Below are positions 32,631 to 41,009 of a stretch of 60,237 bases of DNA, piece by piece. The DNA comes from Streptomyces atriruber. Lineage in GTDB: Bacteria; Actinomycetota; Actinomycetes; Streptomycetales; Streptomycetaceae. The stretch lies in NCBI RefSeq assembly GCF_001418325.1, contig NZ_LIPN01000092.1, positions 1 to 60,237 on the forward strand, read 5' to 3'. The position numbers were made by a program, and so were the translations under genes. Within the stretch, counting starts at the first letter, position 1. Each line of letters starts with the position of its first letter. The notes below the pieces were generated by a model. That model was not told the origin of the DNA. It searched no databases and saw only the letters and a program-made list of their open reading frames with translations.

Positions 32631-34245
32631 CAGCGAAGCGCACCGGCTCGACCCGGCCGACCGACTCGGCCCGCTGCCCACCACCCTCGGAGAACTGCTC
32701 GACACCGCTGCCCGGGCCCACCCGCAAGCTGTCGCCGTGCGCGGTGAGGACGCCGTCCTGACCTACGGCGAACTGCACGAGAAGGTGCGGTCCACCGCGC
32801 GCCGCTTCACCTCTCTCGGCGTCGTCGAACAGGGCACGGCGGGGCTGCTCCTGGAGAACACCCCGGAGTCCGTCGTCGCGCTCCTCGCGGCCGCCCGTCT
32901 CGGGCTGCGCCTGGTCCCCCTGGAACCCGGCACACCCCGGTCCCAACTCATGTCCGTACGGGACACGTTGGGTCCCCTGTCCGTCGTGGGGCACGCGGCG
33001 CGGCTCACCGCGCTGGACGGCTCCAAGGACCCGGATCCCCTCGACTGCGCCCTCATCCCCGTGGAGGACCCGGGCATCCCCGTGGAGGACCCGGGCGACG
33101 CCACCACCTCGGAGCCCGACGGCGACGAGCCGCCATCCACCGCCGCGCCCGACGCCCCCTTCCTTCACCAGTACACCTCCGGCTCGACCGGAGAGCCCAA
33201 GGTCGCCGTCCACACCCAGCGCAACCTCGTCAACGGCGGCGACATCTACGCCCGTTCGTACGGGATCACCGAGGACGACCGCATCCTGGCCGCCGTCCCC
33301 CTGCTGCACTCCTTCGGCCTGGTGGCCGGACTGGTCACCGCCCTGCGGGCCGGGGCGGAGCTCGTCCTCCTCGGCCGGTTCACCCCCGCACGCCTCCTGC
33401 GGGCCCTGGACCGGCACGCCTGCACGGTCCTTGTCGCCGCCCCCATGGCCTACGACCTGACGACCCGGGCGGCCGGCGCGGGATCGTCCCCGCCACGGCC
33501 GCCCGACGCCCTGCGGCTGTGCCTCTCCTCGGGGGCCGCTCTGCCGCCCGCCGTGGCACAGCGGGCCAGGGAGCGGCTCGGCCTGGACATCCAGCAGGTC
33601 TACGGCTGCACGGAGGCCGGAGTCATCGCCGCGCGGCGGCCCGAGGACGGCTCCGGGGCGGACCTCGGCGTGGGCCGCCCCATGCCCGGTGTACGGCTTC
33701 GCATCGTCGACGAGCGGGGGGACGAGGTGCAGCGCGGTGAGGAAGGCGCACTCCTCGTACGGACACCCGCGATGTTCCTGCACTACCTCGGCCACCCCGA
33801 TGCGACCGGGAGGGCCTTCCACGACGGCTGGTACCGGACGGGTGACGTGGCCCGCCTCGGCCCCGAGGGTCATCTGCACCTGGTCGGGCGCAAGGACTCC
33901 TTCATCAACGTGGGCGGCAAGAAGGTGAACCCCGTCGAAGTGGAGCAGGTCCTGCTGGCCCACCCCTCGGTCGCCGAGGCCGTGGTCTGGGGCGAGTCGG
34001 CCGACGGCGCGGGCGAGCGCGTGCGGGCCACCGTCGTGGTCGGGGCGCCGCTGAAGGCGACGGAGCTGACGGCCCACTGCCGCACCCGGCTCCTGCCCCA
34101 CCAGGTCCCCGCCGCGGTCGATTTCGTCGCCGCACTGCCGAAGAGCTCCATGGGCAAGGTCAGGCGCGCCGCGGTGCCCACCCTGCCGGGTGCCCCGGAC
34201 GGGGCGGCGGCCGAGGCCGACGGGCCGCCCGGCGAGGGTCCCTGA
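32614..34245 (+). CDS. Acyl/aminoacyl-AMP ligase (stand-alone adenylation enzyme)
   Basis: The 543-residue ANL-superfamily enzyme has A3 YTSGSTGEPKVAVH, A5 YGCTEAGV, A7 YRTGDVARLG, A8 GRKDSFINVGGKKVNP and the catalytic C-terminal Lys in PKSSMGKVRR (A10). It activates a carboxylic acid as AMP ester and passes it to CoA or to a carrier. As the only adenylating enzyme in the cluster, it could load the carrier protein at 9705. Between A2 and A3 there is a 21-bp tandem duplication (33055-33096) encoding IPVEDPG twice. The substrate cannot be read with confidence. Confidence 0.9.
   Translation: MATASDSEAHRLDPADRLGPLPTTLGELLDTAARAHPQAVAVRGEDAVLTYGELHEKVRSTARRFTSLGVVEQGTAGLLLENTPESVVALLAAARLGLRLVPLEPGTPRSQLMSVRDTLGPLSVVGHAARLTALDGSKDPDPLDCALIPVEDPGIPVEDPGDATTSEPDGDEPPSTAAPDAPFLHQYTSGSTGEPKVAVHTQRNLVNGGDIYARSYGITEDDRILAAVPLLHSFGLVAGLVTALRAGAELVLLGRFTPARLLRALDRHACTVLVAAPMAYDLTTRAAGAGSSPPRPPDALRLCLSSGAALPPAVAQRARERLGLDIQQVYGCTEAGVIAARRPEDGSGADLGVGRPMPGVRLRIVDERGDEVQRGEEGALLVRTPAMFLHYLGHPDATGRAFHDGWYRTGDVARLGPEGHLHLVGRKDSFINVGGKKVNPVEVEQVLLAHPSVAEAVVWGESADGAGERVRATVVVGAPLKATELTAHCRTRLLPHQVPAAVDFVAALPKSSMGKVRRAAVPTLPGAPDGAAAEADGPPGEGP
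33055..33096 (+). repeat. In-frame 21-bp tandem duplication in the AMP-ligase gene
   Basis: Two identical copies of ATCCCCGTGGAGGACCCGGGC (33055-33075 and 33076-33096) encode IPVEDPG twice in a linker ahead of the A3 motif. It looks like a recent slippage duplication and should be tolerated structurally. Confidence 0.9.
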
Positions 34246-34262
34246 CAGGGGCGTCTGGGCCG

Positions 34263-34628
34263 TCAGGCGGTCCTGGCCTGTTCGAGCGTGGCGTGGCAGG
34301 GGATCACCGCGTCGAGGCCGATGAGCTGGATGACGCGCAGGACCGGCTCCTGCGGGGCGGCGATGCGCAGCCATCCCCGGGATTCGTTCACTCGGTGGTG
34401 CGCGTCGATGAAGACGTTGATGCCGCTGGAGTCCATGAAGGTGACGTCGCTGAGATCGACCACGGTCCGCGGGGGCGTCGCGCCGTCCACGGGAATCAGG
34501 GCCCGGCTGAGCTCGTCCGTGACGGCGTGGTCGATCTCGCCGTGCAGAGCGACGATGCGCACGCCGTCGACCGCGGAGCACATGACGGAGAGCCCGCCGT
34601 GGCGGCCGGGTTGCGGGGATTCGGTCAC
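34263..34628 (-). CDS. STAS-domain anti-sigma-factor antagonist
   Basis: The 121-residue protein is a single STAS domain. VALHGEIDHAVTDEL is followed by VVDLSDVTFMDSSGINVFI, whose Ser in DSSGI is the phosphorylation site in SpoIIAA/RsbV homologues. Such proteins bind anti-sigma kinases and release the sigma factor. GAGGAGACC directly before GTG 34628 gives the start; the frame open to 35519 is antisense to the reductase gene. The cognate kinase is not next to it. Three 17-bp repeats sit upstream. It converges with the AMP-ligase gene. Confidence 0.88.
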   Translation of the reverse strand: MTESPQPGRHGGLSVMCSAVDGVRIVALHGEIDHAVTDELSRALIPVDGATPPRTVVDLSDVTFMDSSGINVFIDAHHRVNESRGWLRIAAPQEPVLRVIQLIGLDAVIPCHATLEQARTA

Positions 34629-34656
34629 GGTCTCCTCGGCGGTGCCTGGGGCGCTT

Positions 34657-34704
34657 CTCGTTCCGGGGCGTTGCTCGTTCCGGGGCGTTGCTCGTTCCGG
34701 GGCG
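34657..34704. repeat. Three 17-bp tandem repeats upstream of the STAS gene
   Basis: CTCGTTCCGGGGCGTTG occurs at 34657 and 34674, and a 14-base third copy at 34691. They lie in the STAS-gene promoter or leader. They may be a slippage product or a regulator array. Confidence 0.75.
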
Positions 34705-34892
34705 GGTCGTGCCCGACCGATTCTGCCCCACGGCCGTCGGCCGGAGTGGCGGTTCCGGACCATGCGTCCGACAGCCACGCGTGACACCGCGCTTCGCGGG
34801 CATGACGTGAGCGGAGGACACGGCCCGGGCGGAACAGGCGACAGCGCCGTGGAGCCGTGCTCCAGGCAGGGCGACCCGAGGGAAGGCAACGC

Positions 34893-35837
34893 ATGACTGC
34901 ACAGACCGACGCACCCGCAGGGCGGCCGCTGTACGGGTGCATGGGACTCGGCGGCACCTGGGACGGCGCCCCGTACACCGCTGCGGACATCGCCCACGCC
35001 GAGGCCGCGGTCGAGGCCGCGCTGGCCATCGGCATCACCGCGTTCGACCACGCCGACATCTACCGGCGCGGCAAGTCGGAGGCGGTCTTCGGTGAACTCC
35101 TCGCCAGGGCGCCCGACCTGCGGGAGCGCATCGTCCTGCAGACCAAATGCGGCATCCGGCAGGCCGACGGGCACCACCCCGGCATGTACGACCTGCGGTC
35201 GCCGCACATCGTCCGGAGCGTCGAGGAGAGCCTCACCCGGCTGCGTACCGACGTGATCGACGTACTGCTCCTGCACCGCCCCGATCCGCTGGCCGACCCG
35301 CAGGACATCGCGAAGGCCCTCACCTCGCTGCACGGACAGGGGCTCGTACGCCGCTTCGGCGTGTCCAACATGAGCGCCGCGCAGGTCCAGCACCTCCAGG
35401 CCCACCTCGATCTCCCGCTGGTGGCCAACCAGCTGGAGATGAGCCTGAGCAGCCGGGACTGGGTCGAGGCGGGCGTCCTCGTGAACACCTCGGCCGCGGC
35501 CGGGAACGGTTTCCCGCACGGAACCGTCGAGTACTGCAACGCCCGCGAGATCCAGCTCCAGGCCTGGGGCGCCCTCGCCCAGGGCCGCTACACGGGCGCT
35601 CTCGACTCACCGGCCGCGCGGCTCGTCGCCGACCTGGCCGAGCGCAAACGGACGACACCGGAGACGATCCTGCTGTGGTGGCTCCAGCGCCATCCGGCCC
35701 GTATCGCCCCCGTCATCGGCACCAGTCGGCCCGAGCGCATCCTCGCCTGCCACGACGCCGTGAGCCGCGAGCCCGAGCTCACCCACGAGGAGTGGTACGA
35801 CCTGTGGGTCACCGCCCGTGGCGGCCCCTTGCCGTGA
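34893..35837 (+). CDS. Aldo/keto reductase family protein
   Basis: The 314-residue protein has the AKR signature LAIGITAFDHADIYRRGKSE with the catalytic Asp/Tyr, then DVLLLHRPDPL, a VSNMSAAQV segment and GTSRPERI near the C-terminus (NADPH site). It belongs to the YdhF-type oxidoreductases that reduce carbonyls with NADPH. GGAAGG upstream supports ATG 34893. It is divergent from the STAS gene and lies just outside the likely cluster edge, so it may be unrelated to it. Confidence 0.92.
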   Translation: MTAQTDAPAGRPLYGCMGLGGTWDGAPYTAADIAHAEAAVEAALAIGITAFDHADIYRRGKSEAVFGELLARAPDLRERIVLQTKCGIRQADGHHPGMYDLRSPHIVRSVEESLTRLRTDVIDVLLLHRPDPLADPQDIAKALTSLHGQGLVRRFGVSNMSAAQVQHLQAHLDLPLVANQLEMSLSSRDWVEAGVLVNTSAAAGNGFPHGTVEYCNAREIQLQAWGALAQGRYTGALDSPAARLVADLAERKRTTPETILLWWLQRHPARIAPVIGTSRPERILACHDAVSREPELTHEEWYDLWVTARGGPLP

Positions 35838-35843
35838 CCGGCG

Positions 35844-35903
35844 GCGTGCCCCGTACACGGGCGGCGTGACCCATACGCGGGCGACGCGACCCGTACGCGC
35901 GGG
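35844..35903. repeat. Three degenerate 20-bp tandem repeats
   Basis: GCGTGCCCCGTACACGGGCG (35844), GCGTGACCCATACGCGGGCG (35864) and ACGCGACCCGTACGCGCGGG (35884) lie in the short gap after the aldo/keto reductase. They may form weak hairpins and could be a terminator remnant or slippage product. Confidence 0.5.
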
Positions 35904-35947
35904 GCCGCCGGCGGGCGGGAGCGGGGCCGCCGCGGTAGGGATGGTGC

Positions 35948-36436
35948 GTGCAGACCTTCCTCCCGTACTCCGACTTCTCGCGGACCGCCGCCGTCCTGGA
36001 CCGGGCCCGCCTGGGCAAGCAGCGGGTCGAGGCCCTCCAGGTGCTGCGCGGCCTGACCGTGCCCAGCTACGGCTGGCGGCACCACCCCGCGGTCCGCATG
36101 TGGACCGGCTACGAGGAGGCCCTGGTCCGCTACGGCCTCGACGTGTGCGCGGTGTGGGTGGCGGACGGGCACCCCGACACCTGCGCCACCACCATGGTCA
36201 CCGACTTCGCCCGGCACCGTCCCGGCGCCGCCGTGCGCACCCAGGAGGAGCTCGCCGACGAGGACGAACTGCCGCCCTGGCTCGGGGATCCGGACTTCCA
36301 CCGCAGCCATCGGTCGGCACTGGTACGCAAGGCGCCCGAGGTCTACGCCCTGCTCTTCCCCGACGTCCCCGACGACCTGCCCTACGTGTGGCCGTCCTCT
36401 GACCGGGACGGCCGAGACGACCGGGATCCTTCATAG
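35948..36436 (+). CDS. MSMEG_6728-type protein related to pyrimidine-dimer DNA glycosylase
   Basis: The 162-residue protein starts MQTFLPYSDF and continues with RLGKQRVEALQVLRGL, a hallmark of this family, which is related to T4 endonuclease V (Pyr_excise). The conserved central WRHHPAVRMW segment is present. The T4-type enzymes cut the glycosylic bond at pyrimidine dimers through an N-terminal amine, but activity of this actinobacterial branch is unproven. GTG 35948 is chosen because homology begins there. The last 20 residues are charged and non-conserved. Confidence 0.82.
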   Translation: MQTFLPYSDFSRTAAVLDRARLGKQRVEALQVLRGLTVPSYGWRHHPAVRMWTGYEEALVRYGLDVCAVWVADGHPDTCATTMVTDFARHRPGAAVRTQEELADEDELPPWLGDPDFHRSHRSALVRKAPEVYALLFPDVPDDLPYVWPSSDRDGRDDRDPS

Positions 36437-36491
36437 GCGCTCCTACCGCGCCCATTTGCCAGACGGGTCACCCGCTCACAAGAATGATCGG

Positions 36492-37136
36492 ATGGCAAAC
36501 AGGGGGCGCATACTCAAGATCACGGCCGCACTGACGCTGACCTCGCTCGCGCTGACCGGCTTCACGACCGGCCGGGGGCACGGTGGCGGCAGTCGCCACG
36601 GTGGCGGGGGCGGCGGCGGAGGCGGCTGCAGCAACTCGAGCCAGGATCACGACAGTTCGTCGTCGAGCAGCTCGGGCTCTTCGGGCTCGGGGTCTTCCGG
36701 ATCGGGCTCTTCCGGCTCGACGTCATCCGGTTCGGGCTACGACGACGATGACGATGTGTACGGCAGCAGCAGCGGGGGCCGGGACGGGGACAGCGGCGGC
36801 ACCCGCAGGCGGCTGCCGAACGACCGCTCCTCCGCCTCCAGTTCGCCGGAGGGCCGTCGCACGGAGGACGGGAAGGCGAAACTGGTCCGCTGCGCGACGA
36901 AGGCGGCGCCGTACGCGACCGTCAAGGTCACGAACAGCAACGCCGAGGCGGGCCGCTTCTGGGTCTCGGTCACGTTCGTGGACGCCGAGGGCATCACCAT
37001 CATCGAGCAGAGCGAGAAGGTCAGGGTCCCCGCGAACGGCAAGGCGACCGCGCGGGTCGAGATCGGTGGCGGCGGCCTGGTCGACTCGCTGGATCACTGC
37101 GAGGTGGATCCGCAGGCCCTGCCCGTCTCCGGCTGA
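36492..37136 (+). CDS. Secreted Gly/Ser-rich protein with C-terminal beta domain
   Basis: The 214-residue protein has a signal-like N-terminus (RGRILKITAALTLTSLALTGF). A low-complexity part follows at about 28-110: a nine-residue glycine run, Ser/Gly repeats and a poly-Asp patch. The C-terminal domain (about 128-214: ATVKVTNSNAEAGRFWVSVTF and ATARVEIGGG) resembles the FxLYD type of extracellular beta sandwich. ATG 36492 is chosen over the upstream frame because the signal peptide starts there. I do not know the function. Confidence 0.75.
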   Translation: MANRGRILKITAALTLTSLALTGFTTGRGHGGGSRHGGGGGGGGGCSNSSQDHDSSSSSSSGSSGSGSSGSGSSGSTSSGSGYDDDDDVYGSSSGGRDGDSGGTRRRLPNDRSSASSSPEGRRTEDGKAKLVRCATKAAPYATVKVTNSNAEAGRFWVSVTFVDAEGITIIEQSEKVRVPANGKATARVEIGGGGLVDSLDHCEVDPQALPVSG

Positions 37137-37233
37137 CCTCACCGTTTGCGCTTTCCGCAAAGAACTTTGCGCTCGTGGCCGGTGGGGGCGCACCTTGGCC
37201 CCTCACCGAAGAACGTCGAGAGGACCGGGTGGC

Positions 37234-37842
37234 ATGGACGCCGAGCGCTGGGACGAGATGTACCGCAGCCGCGACCAGATCTTCAGCGGCAACCCCAACG
37301 GGGTGCTGGTCACCGAGATCGGTGACCTGCCGCCCGGCCGGGCACTCGACGTCGGATGCGGCGAAGGCGCCGACGCGCTCTGGCTGGCCCGGCGCGGCTG
37401 GCGGGTCACCGCGGTCGACGTCTCCGAGGTCGCCCTGCAACGCGCCGCCGCGAGCGCCGCCGCCTTCGGCATCGAGGACCGCGTGGCGTGGACGAAGGCC
37501 GACCTCACCACCACGCCGCCCCCGGCGGGCGCCTTCGACCTGGTGTCCCTCCAGTACTTCCCGCTCCGCCGCCAACGCGGTGACGCGGCGCTGCACGGCC
37601 TGCTGGACGCTGTCGCGCCCGGCGGCACCCTGCTCTTCGGCAGCCACGCCCTCGCGGACCTGGCCCACCACCGGTCGGAGGAGTTCGACCCCGCCGACTA
37701 CTACCAGGCGGACGACATCGCCCCGCTCCTCGACTCCGCCTGGAGCGTCCTGATCGACGAGACCCGGCCCCGCACGACCCCGGCCCCCGCCGACACGCAC
37801 CACACCCAGGACACCGTCCTGCGAGCGGTACGCCTGCCGTGA
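37234..37842 (+). CDS. Class I SAM-dependent methyltransferase (thiopurine-type)
   Basis: The 202-residue protein starts MDAERWDEMY and has motif I LDVGCGEGADALWLARRGW, motif II TAVDVSEVALQRA, and a QYFPLRR segment. It resembles the TehB/UbiE-like methyltransferases common in Streptomyces. It stands alone between the secreted protein and a small convergent gene; its acceptor is unknown. Confidence 0.88.
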   Translation: MDAERWDEMYRSRDQIFSGNPNGVLVTEIGDLPPGRALDVGCGEGADALWLARRGWRVTAVDVSEVALQRAAASAAAFGIEDRVAWTKADLTTTPPPAGAFDLVSLQYFPLRRQRGDAALHGLLDAVAPGGTLLFGSHALADLAHHRSEEFDPADYYQADDIAPLLDSAWSVLIDETRPRTTPAPADTHHTQDTVLRAVRLP

Positions 37843-37852
37843 CGGACGGGGA

Positions 37853-38074
37853 TCAGGCGCGCTCGCCGTCCAGCACCCGCTGCACGGCCTGCTGAGCCGC
37901 GTAGAAGTCGGCGTCGGAGACCTGTGGGTCGTCCTCGACGCGGTCGAGCCACTCAGCGATCTCCTCGGGCGTCCAGAGGTCGAATCCCTTTGGAATGTCG
38001 AGCGTCGTGGTCTCGGCACGCAACTGCTCGGCGGCCACTGCTTCCTTGACGCTGCGCGTGCTCACTTCGATCAT
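37853..38074 (-). CDS. Small conserved-looking hypothetical protein (73 aa)
   Basis: The 73-residue acidic protein begins MIEVSTRSVKEAVAAEQLRA and ends with helical EDDPQVSDADFYAAQQAVQRVLDGERA. Strong third-position GC bias and GGGGAGAGA eight bases before ATG 38074 support it as a gene. The form (N-terminal beta strand plus two helices) recalls antitoxin-type small proteins, but no toxin partner is nearby. I do not assign a function. Confidence 0.65.
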   Translation of the reverse strand: MIEVSTRSVKEAVAAEQLRAETTTLDIPKGFDLWTPEEIAEWLDRVEDDPQVSDADFYAAQQAVQRVLDGERA

Positions 38075-38161
38075 CGTGTCTCTCCCCTCGGGTCCGGGAA
38101 CGGACGGGCGACGTTGCCAGAGGTGGCCCCGGGATGTCCAACCCGTCGTTCCCGGCCCGCC

Positions 38162-39061
38162 TCACGTCGGCGGGAGCGTCCGGGCCACCACGTCGGTCAG
38201 GGCTTGTCCCAGGGGGAGTTCGATGCGGGTGGCCCAGCGGTCGCCGCGGGTGGGGCCCTGGTTCACGATCAGGACCGGCGTACGGGACTGCGCCGCCTGG
38301 CGCACGAAGCGCAGGCCGGACATGACCGTGAGAGAGGAGCCGAGGACCAGCAGGGTGGTCGCCCCGTCGACGAGGCTCCGGCAGGCCGCGACGCGCTCGG
38401 GCGGCACGTTCTCGCCGAAGAACACCACGTCCGGCTTGAGCACGCCGGTGCCGCAGGCCGTGCACGCCACCGTCCGGAACCCGTCGACCGCGTCGTCGGG
38501 CAGATCCACGTCACCGTCCGGATTGACCTGCGCGGCGCGGTGCCGCTCGGCGACGGCCTCGAAGCCGGGGTTGGCCTGCCGGAGCCGGTCGTCGAGCGTC
38601 GCGCGGTCGACGGCGGCGCCGCAGTCCAGGCAGATCACCCGGCTCAGGGTGCCGTGCAGCTCCACCACGTCCCGCACTCCGGCGGCCTGCTGCAGCCCGT
38701 CGACGTTCTGCGTGATCACACCGGTGACGAGGCCCGCTCCGGCCAGGGCCGCGACGGCCCGGTGGCCGCTGTTCGGTCCGGCTCCCGCCAGCTGCCGCCT
38801 ACCGAGCTGGCTGCGGGCCCAGTACCGTCGGCGCGCGTGGTCGCTGCCGGTGAATTCCTGGAACGTCATGGGCACGTGGTTGCGGCGGAACGAACCGTGT
38901 TCCCCGCGGTAGTCCGGGATGCCGGACTCCGTCGACAGGCCCGCTCCGCTCAGTACGACGACGCCTCCCGCCCGCACCGCGGCGACGACCGCCGACAGGT
39001 CGGTCGAGGCGGGCGGCAGGTCGCCCTGCGGCTCCCAGGTCAACGTGGGTCGCGTCCTCAT
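38162..39061 (-). CDS. Sir2-family NAD-dependent protein deacylase
   Basis: The 299-residue sirtuin has the NAD site GAGLSTESGIPDYRG, TQNVDGLQ with the HG motif (VVELHGTL; His is catalytic), and two zinc pairs, CLDCG and CTACG. Further on are GENVPPERV and LVLGSSLTV. It removes acyl groups from lysine, using NAD+. The gene is free-standing. The 38162 stop and ATG 39061 give a normal sirtuin length. Confidence 0.93.
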   Translation of the reverse strand: MRTRPTLTWEPQGDLPPASTDLSAVVAAVRAGGVVVLSGAGLSTESGIPDYRGEHGSFRRNHVPMTFQEFTGSDHARRRYWARSQLGRRQLAGAGPNSGHRAVAALAGAGLVTGVITQNVDGLQQAAGVRDVVELHGTLSRVICLDCGAAVDRATLDDRLRQANPGFEAVAERHRAAQVNPDGDVDLPDDAVDGFRTVACTACGTGVLKPDVVFFGENVPPERVAACRSLVDGATTLLVLGSSLTVMSGLRFVRQAAQSRTPVLIVNQGPTRGDRWATRIELPLGQALTDVVARTLPPT

Positions 39062-39131
39062 GCCTCCCAGCTTATGGCCGGGTCCGGACGGTGATCCAGA
39101 ACCGGGGCGGGCGGCCGGGGTCGCGTGCCGC

Positions 39132-40295
39132 TCAGGCGTCCGCGGTGTCCTGGAGCACGTCGCAGGTGTTCTGGAACTCCTCCATCAGGCGGGTGGCCTC
39201 GACGATCAGGACGCCGTACGGGCGGGAGGCGTCGGCCAGCGGCAGCCCGTACTCCTGTGCGACGTCGAGCACCTTCCGGAGCGCCTCCTGGGCGGTCGTC
39301 GCGAGTGCGCACATCTGCTCTGCCTGGTCGGCCAGCGTGTCGGTGTCGAGTTCGGCGATGACGTGCGCGATGTCGCGCAGGCTCGCGGCGAAGTCGGCGT
39401 AGACCTCCAGGGCCGGGGCGTAGGTGTAGGTGTCCTCCGTCTCTCGCCAGCGGCCGAGGCTGCGGGTGAGCGAGCCCAGCTGGTAGACCGCGCGTTCCAT
39501 GGCGTCCAGCGCCTGCCGGTAGCGGCCGAACGAGAGGTAGCCGCGGTGGGCGGGCAGCAGCCGACGGGGGTTGAAGGGCAGGCTGTTCTCCGCCGTGCTC
39601 AGCCCGGCCCGCGCCTGGCCCACCGCCTCCTGCACGCGCTCGCCCGCCTTGCGCCACTGCTCGGCGCGCTCGGCGTCCACATCGCCGCTGCACAGGCCGT
39701 CGGCCATGTCGTCGAGGAGGGATGCCATCTCGGCGGCCAGGGCGCGCAGGCCCTGCTCGGCGCTGCGGTAGCGCAGTGGGGGCGCGATGCAGAGGTTGAC
39801 GACCAGCCCTACGCCGCAGCCGATGAGGACGAGGAGGACGATCTGCCCGAGCTGGTGGGCCCTGTCGGCGTTCGTGGCGGCGGCGGTGTAGGTGGAGAAG
39901 GCGAAGAACGCGGCGGTGGCGACCTGGGAGCGCTGCTCCCCCAGCGCGGTCCACTGGCCCAGGCTCAGCGCGATGACGGCGACCACGGCGAAGGCGAACA
40001 GCTCGGGTCCTGCCGTGAAGCCGATCGCCGCCTGCACCGCCACCCCGACGACGACCGCCGCGATGTAGCGCAGCGTCTCCCACACCGACCGCTGGAGGGT
40101 GACGTCCATGGTCAGCACCGCGGAGAACGATGCGAACGCCGGGGACGCGGCGTTCATCAGGTCGTGCGCGATCCACCACGACAGCGTCGCCGCCAGCACA
40201 GACTTCGCGACCAGGAGCACCGTGTGACGCTCGTGCCCGGACGAGCCCCACGCCCGCGCCGCCCAGACTCCGCCCCTGCGCAACCGCTCCACCAC
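39132..40295 (-). CDS. FUSC-family membrane protein (putative exporter)
   Basis: The 387-residue protein has N-terminal transmembrane helices (LLVAKSVLAATLSWWIA, FASFSAVLTMDVTLQ, YIAAVVVGVAVQAAIGF, LVLIGCGVGLVVNL) and a long cytosolic helical C-terminal half. This is the fusaric-acid/aromatic-acid exporter layout. GTG 40295 is the start. The upstream gene on the same strand runs 139 bp into it in another frame. A TetR-type gene at 41010 and the intervening protein suggest a co-transcribed, regulated unit. Confidence 0.87.
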   Translation of the reverse strand: MVERLRRGGVWAARAWGSSGHERHTVLLVAKSVLAATLSWWIAHDLMNAASPAFASFSAVLTMDVTLQRSVWETLRYIAAVVVGVAVQAAIGFTAGPELFAFAVVAVIALSLGQWTALGEQRSQVATAAFFAFSTYTAAATNADRAHQLGQIVLLVLIGCGVGLVVNLCIAPPLRYRSAEQGLRALAAEMASLLDDMADGLCSGDVDAERAEQWRKAGERVQEAVGQARAGLSTAENSLPFNPRRLLPAHRGYLSFGRYRQALDAMERAVYQLGSLTRSLGRWRETEDTYTYAPALEVYADFAASLRDIAHVIAELDTDTLADQAEQMCALATTAQEALRKVLDVAQEYGLPLADASRPYGVLIVEATRLMEEFQNTCDVLQDTADA

Positions 40296-41008
40296 GTGCT
40301 CCGACCGCCCTTGCGTGCTCGGCCCCGCCCATCAGGGACCACACACACTGTGTAACCCACATCGGTCGATTGAAGCGGGAGCGTCGCCCTGCCTGCGGAA
40401 ATCCTCAGGTGCCGCCACTTCGACGGGGAGAGCGGGACGAGGCGGACCACGGCCCGGCGGCCGGGCTCCACGGAGGGGGGGGGCAGCTCCGCCCAGAGGG
40501 CGGCGACGCAGAGGTCGGGTCCGCCTGACGCGTTGCGGTGTCCGATGTCCCACAGGGGGCGCAGGACGCCGGCCCCCGGGAGCGGTGCCCTGCGGCGGCC
40601 CGCACCGGCGGGTGTGAGGGTGTCGGCTCGGACGATGATGCCGTGGCGTGTCTCGTGGGAGCGCCAGCGGCACCAGGCCGCGCTCCGGTCCAGCCGCGTC
40701 CGCTCGGCGGCGGTGGCGAGGGACTCCCAGAAGCCGGGCGGCAGCGCGTCGGTGTCACCGCCGAGTTCCTCCAGCAGGGTGAGGGCCACTTCCCACTCGT
40801 CGTGGGCCAGGTACTCCCGGACGTCGTTCACCGTGCTGTCGTTCTCGGTGGCGATGTCTGCCGGGACCATCAGGGAAGCCGCTGCCGGCCAGGAGACCGC
40901 GTCGGGCCGCGAGGCCGCGTCCAGGCGTGCGGCGGCGATCCGCCCCCGACTCCCCTGCTCCAGCGAGTGCATCTCTTCGTCCTCGGGGTCGGTCGTCCTG
41001 GGGGTCAC
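40157..41008 (-). CDS. Uncharacterised protein, long overlap with the FUSC gene
   Basis: The 283-residue frame has a plausible globular middle (YLAHDEWEVALTLLEELG, WCRWRSHETRHGIIV, and an EF-Tu-like beta stretch ending KWRHLRISAG). The last 70 residues are Arg/Gly/Ser-rich and lie over the start of the FUSC gene in another frame, so the original protein likely ended near 40320 and the tail is read-through. A run of nine C on the minus strand (40475-40483) sits inside and could be an indel site. GTG 41008 starts 1 bp after the TetR stop, but ATG 40972 is possible. The function is unknown. Confidence 0.55.
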   Translation of the reverse strand: MTPRTTDPEDEEMHSLEQGSRGRIAAARLDAASRPDAVSWPAAASLMVPADIATENDSTVNDVREYLAHDEWEVALTLLEELGGDTDALPPGFWESLATAAERTRLDRSAAWCRWRSHETRHGIIVRADTLTPAGAGRRRAPLPGAGVLRPLWDIGHRNASGGPDLCVAALWAELPPPSVEPGRRAVVRLVPLSPSKWRHLRISAGRATLPLQSTDVGYTVCVVPDGRGRARKGGRSTWWSGCAGAESGRRGRGARPGTSVTRCSWSRSLCWRRRCRGGSRTT

Positions 41009-41009
41009 T

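Noticed and set aside
32416..34914. Minus-strand frame opposite the AMP-ligase and STAS start
   Set aside because: It is out of frame with the STAS gene and opposite a clear ligase gene.
40475..40483. Frameshift at the nine-C run as the cause of the FUSC overlap
   Set aside because: Both alternative frames downstream of the run are not protein-like, whereas the current frame stays beta-strand-like for about 50 residues, so the run itself is not the break. It remains only a possible variable site.
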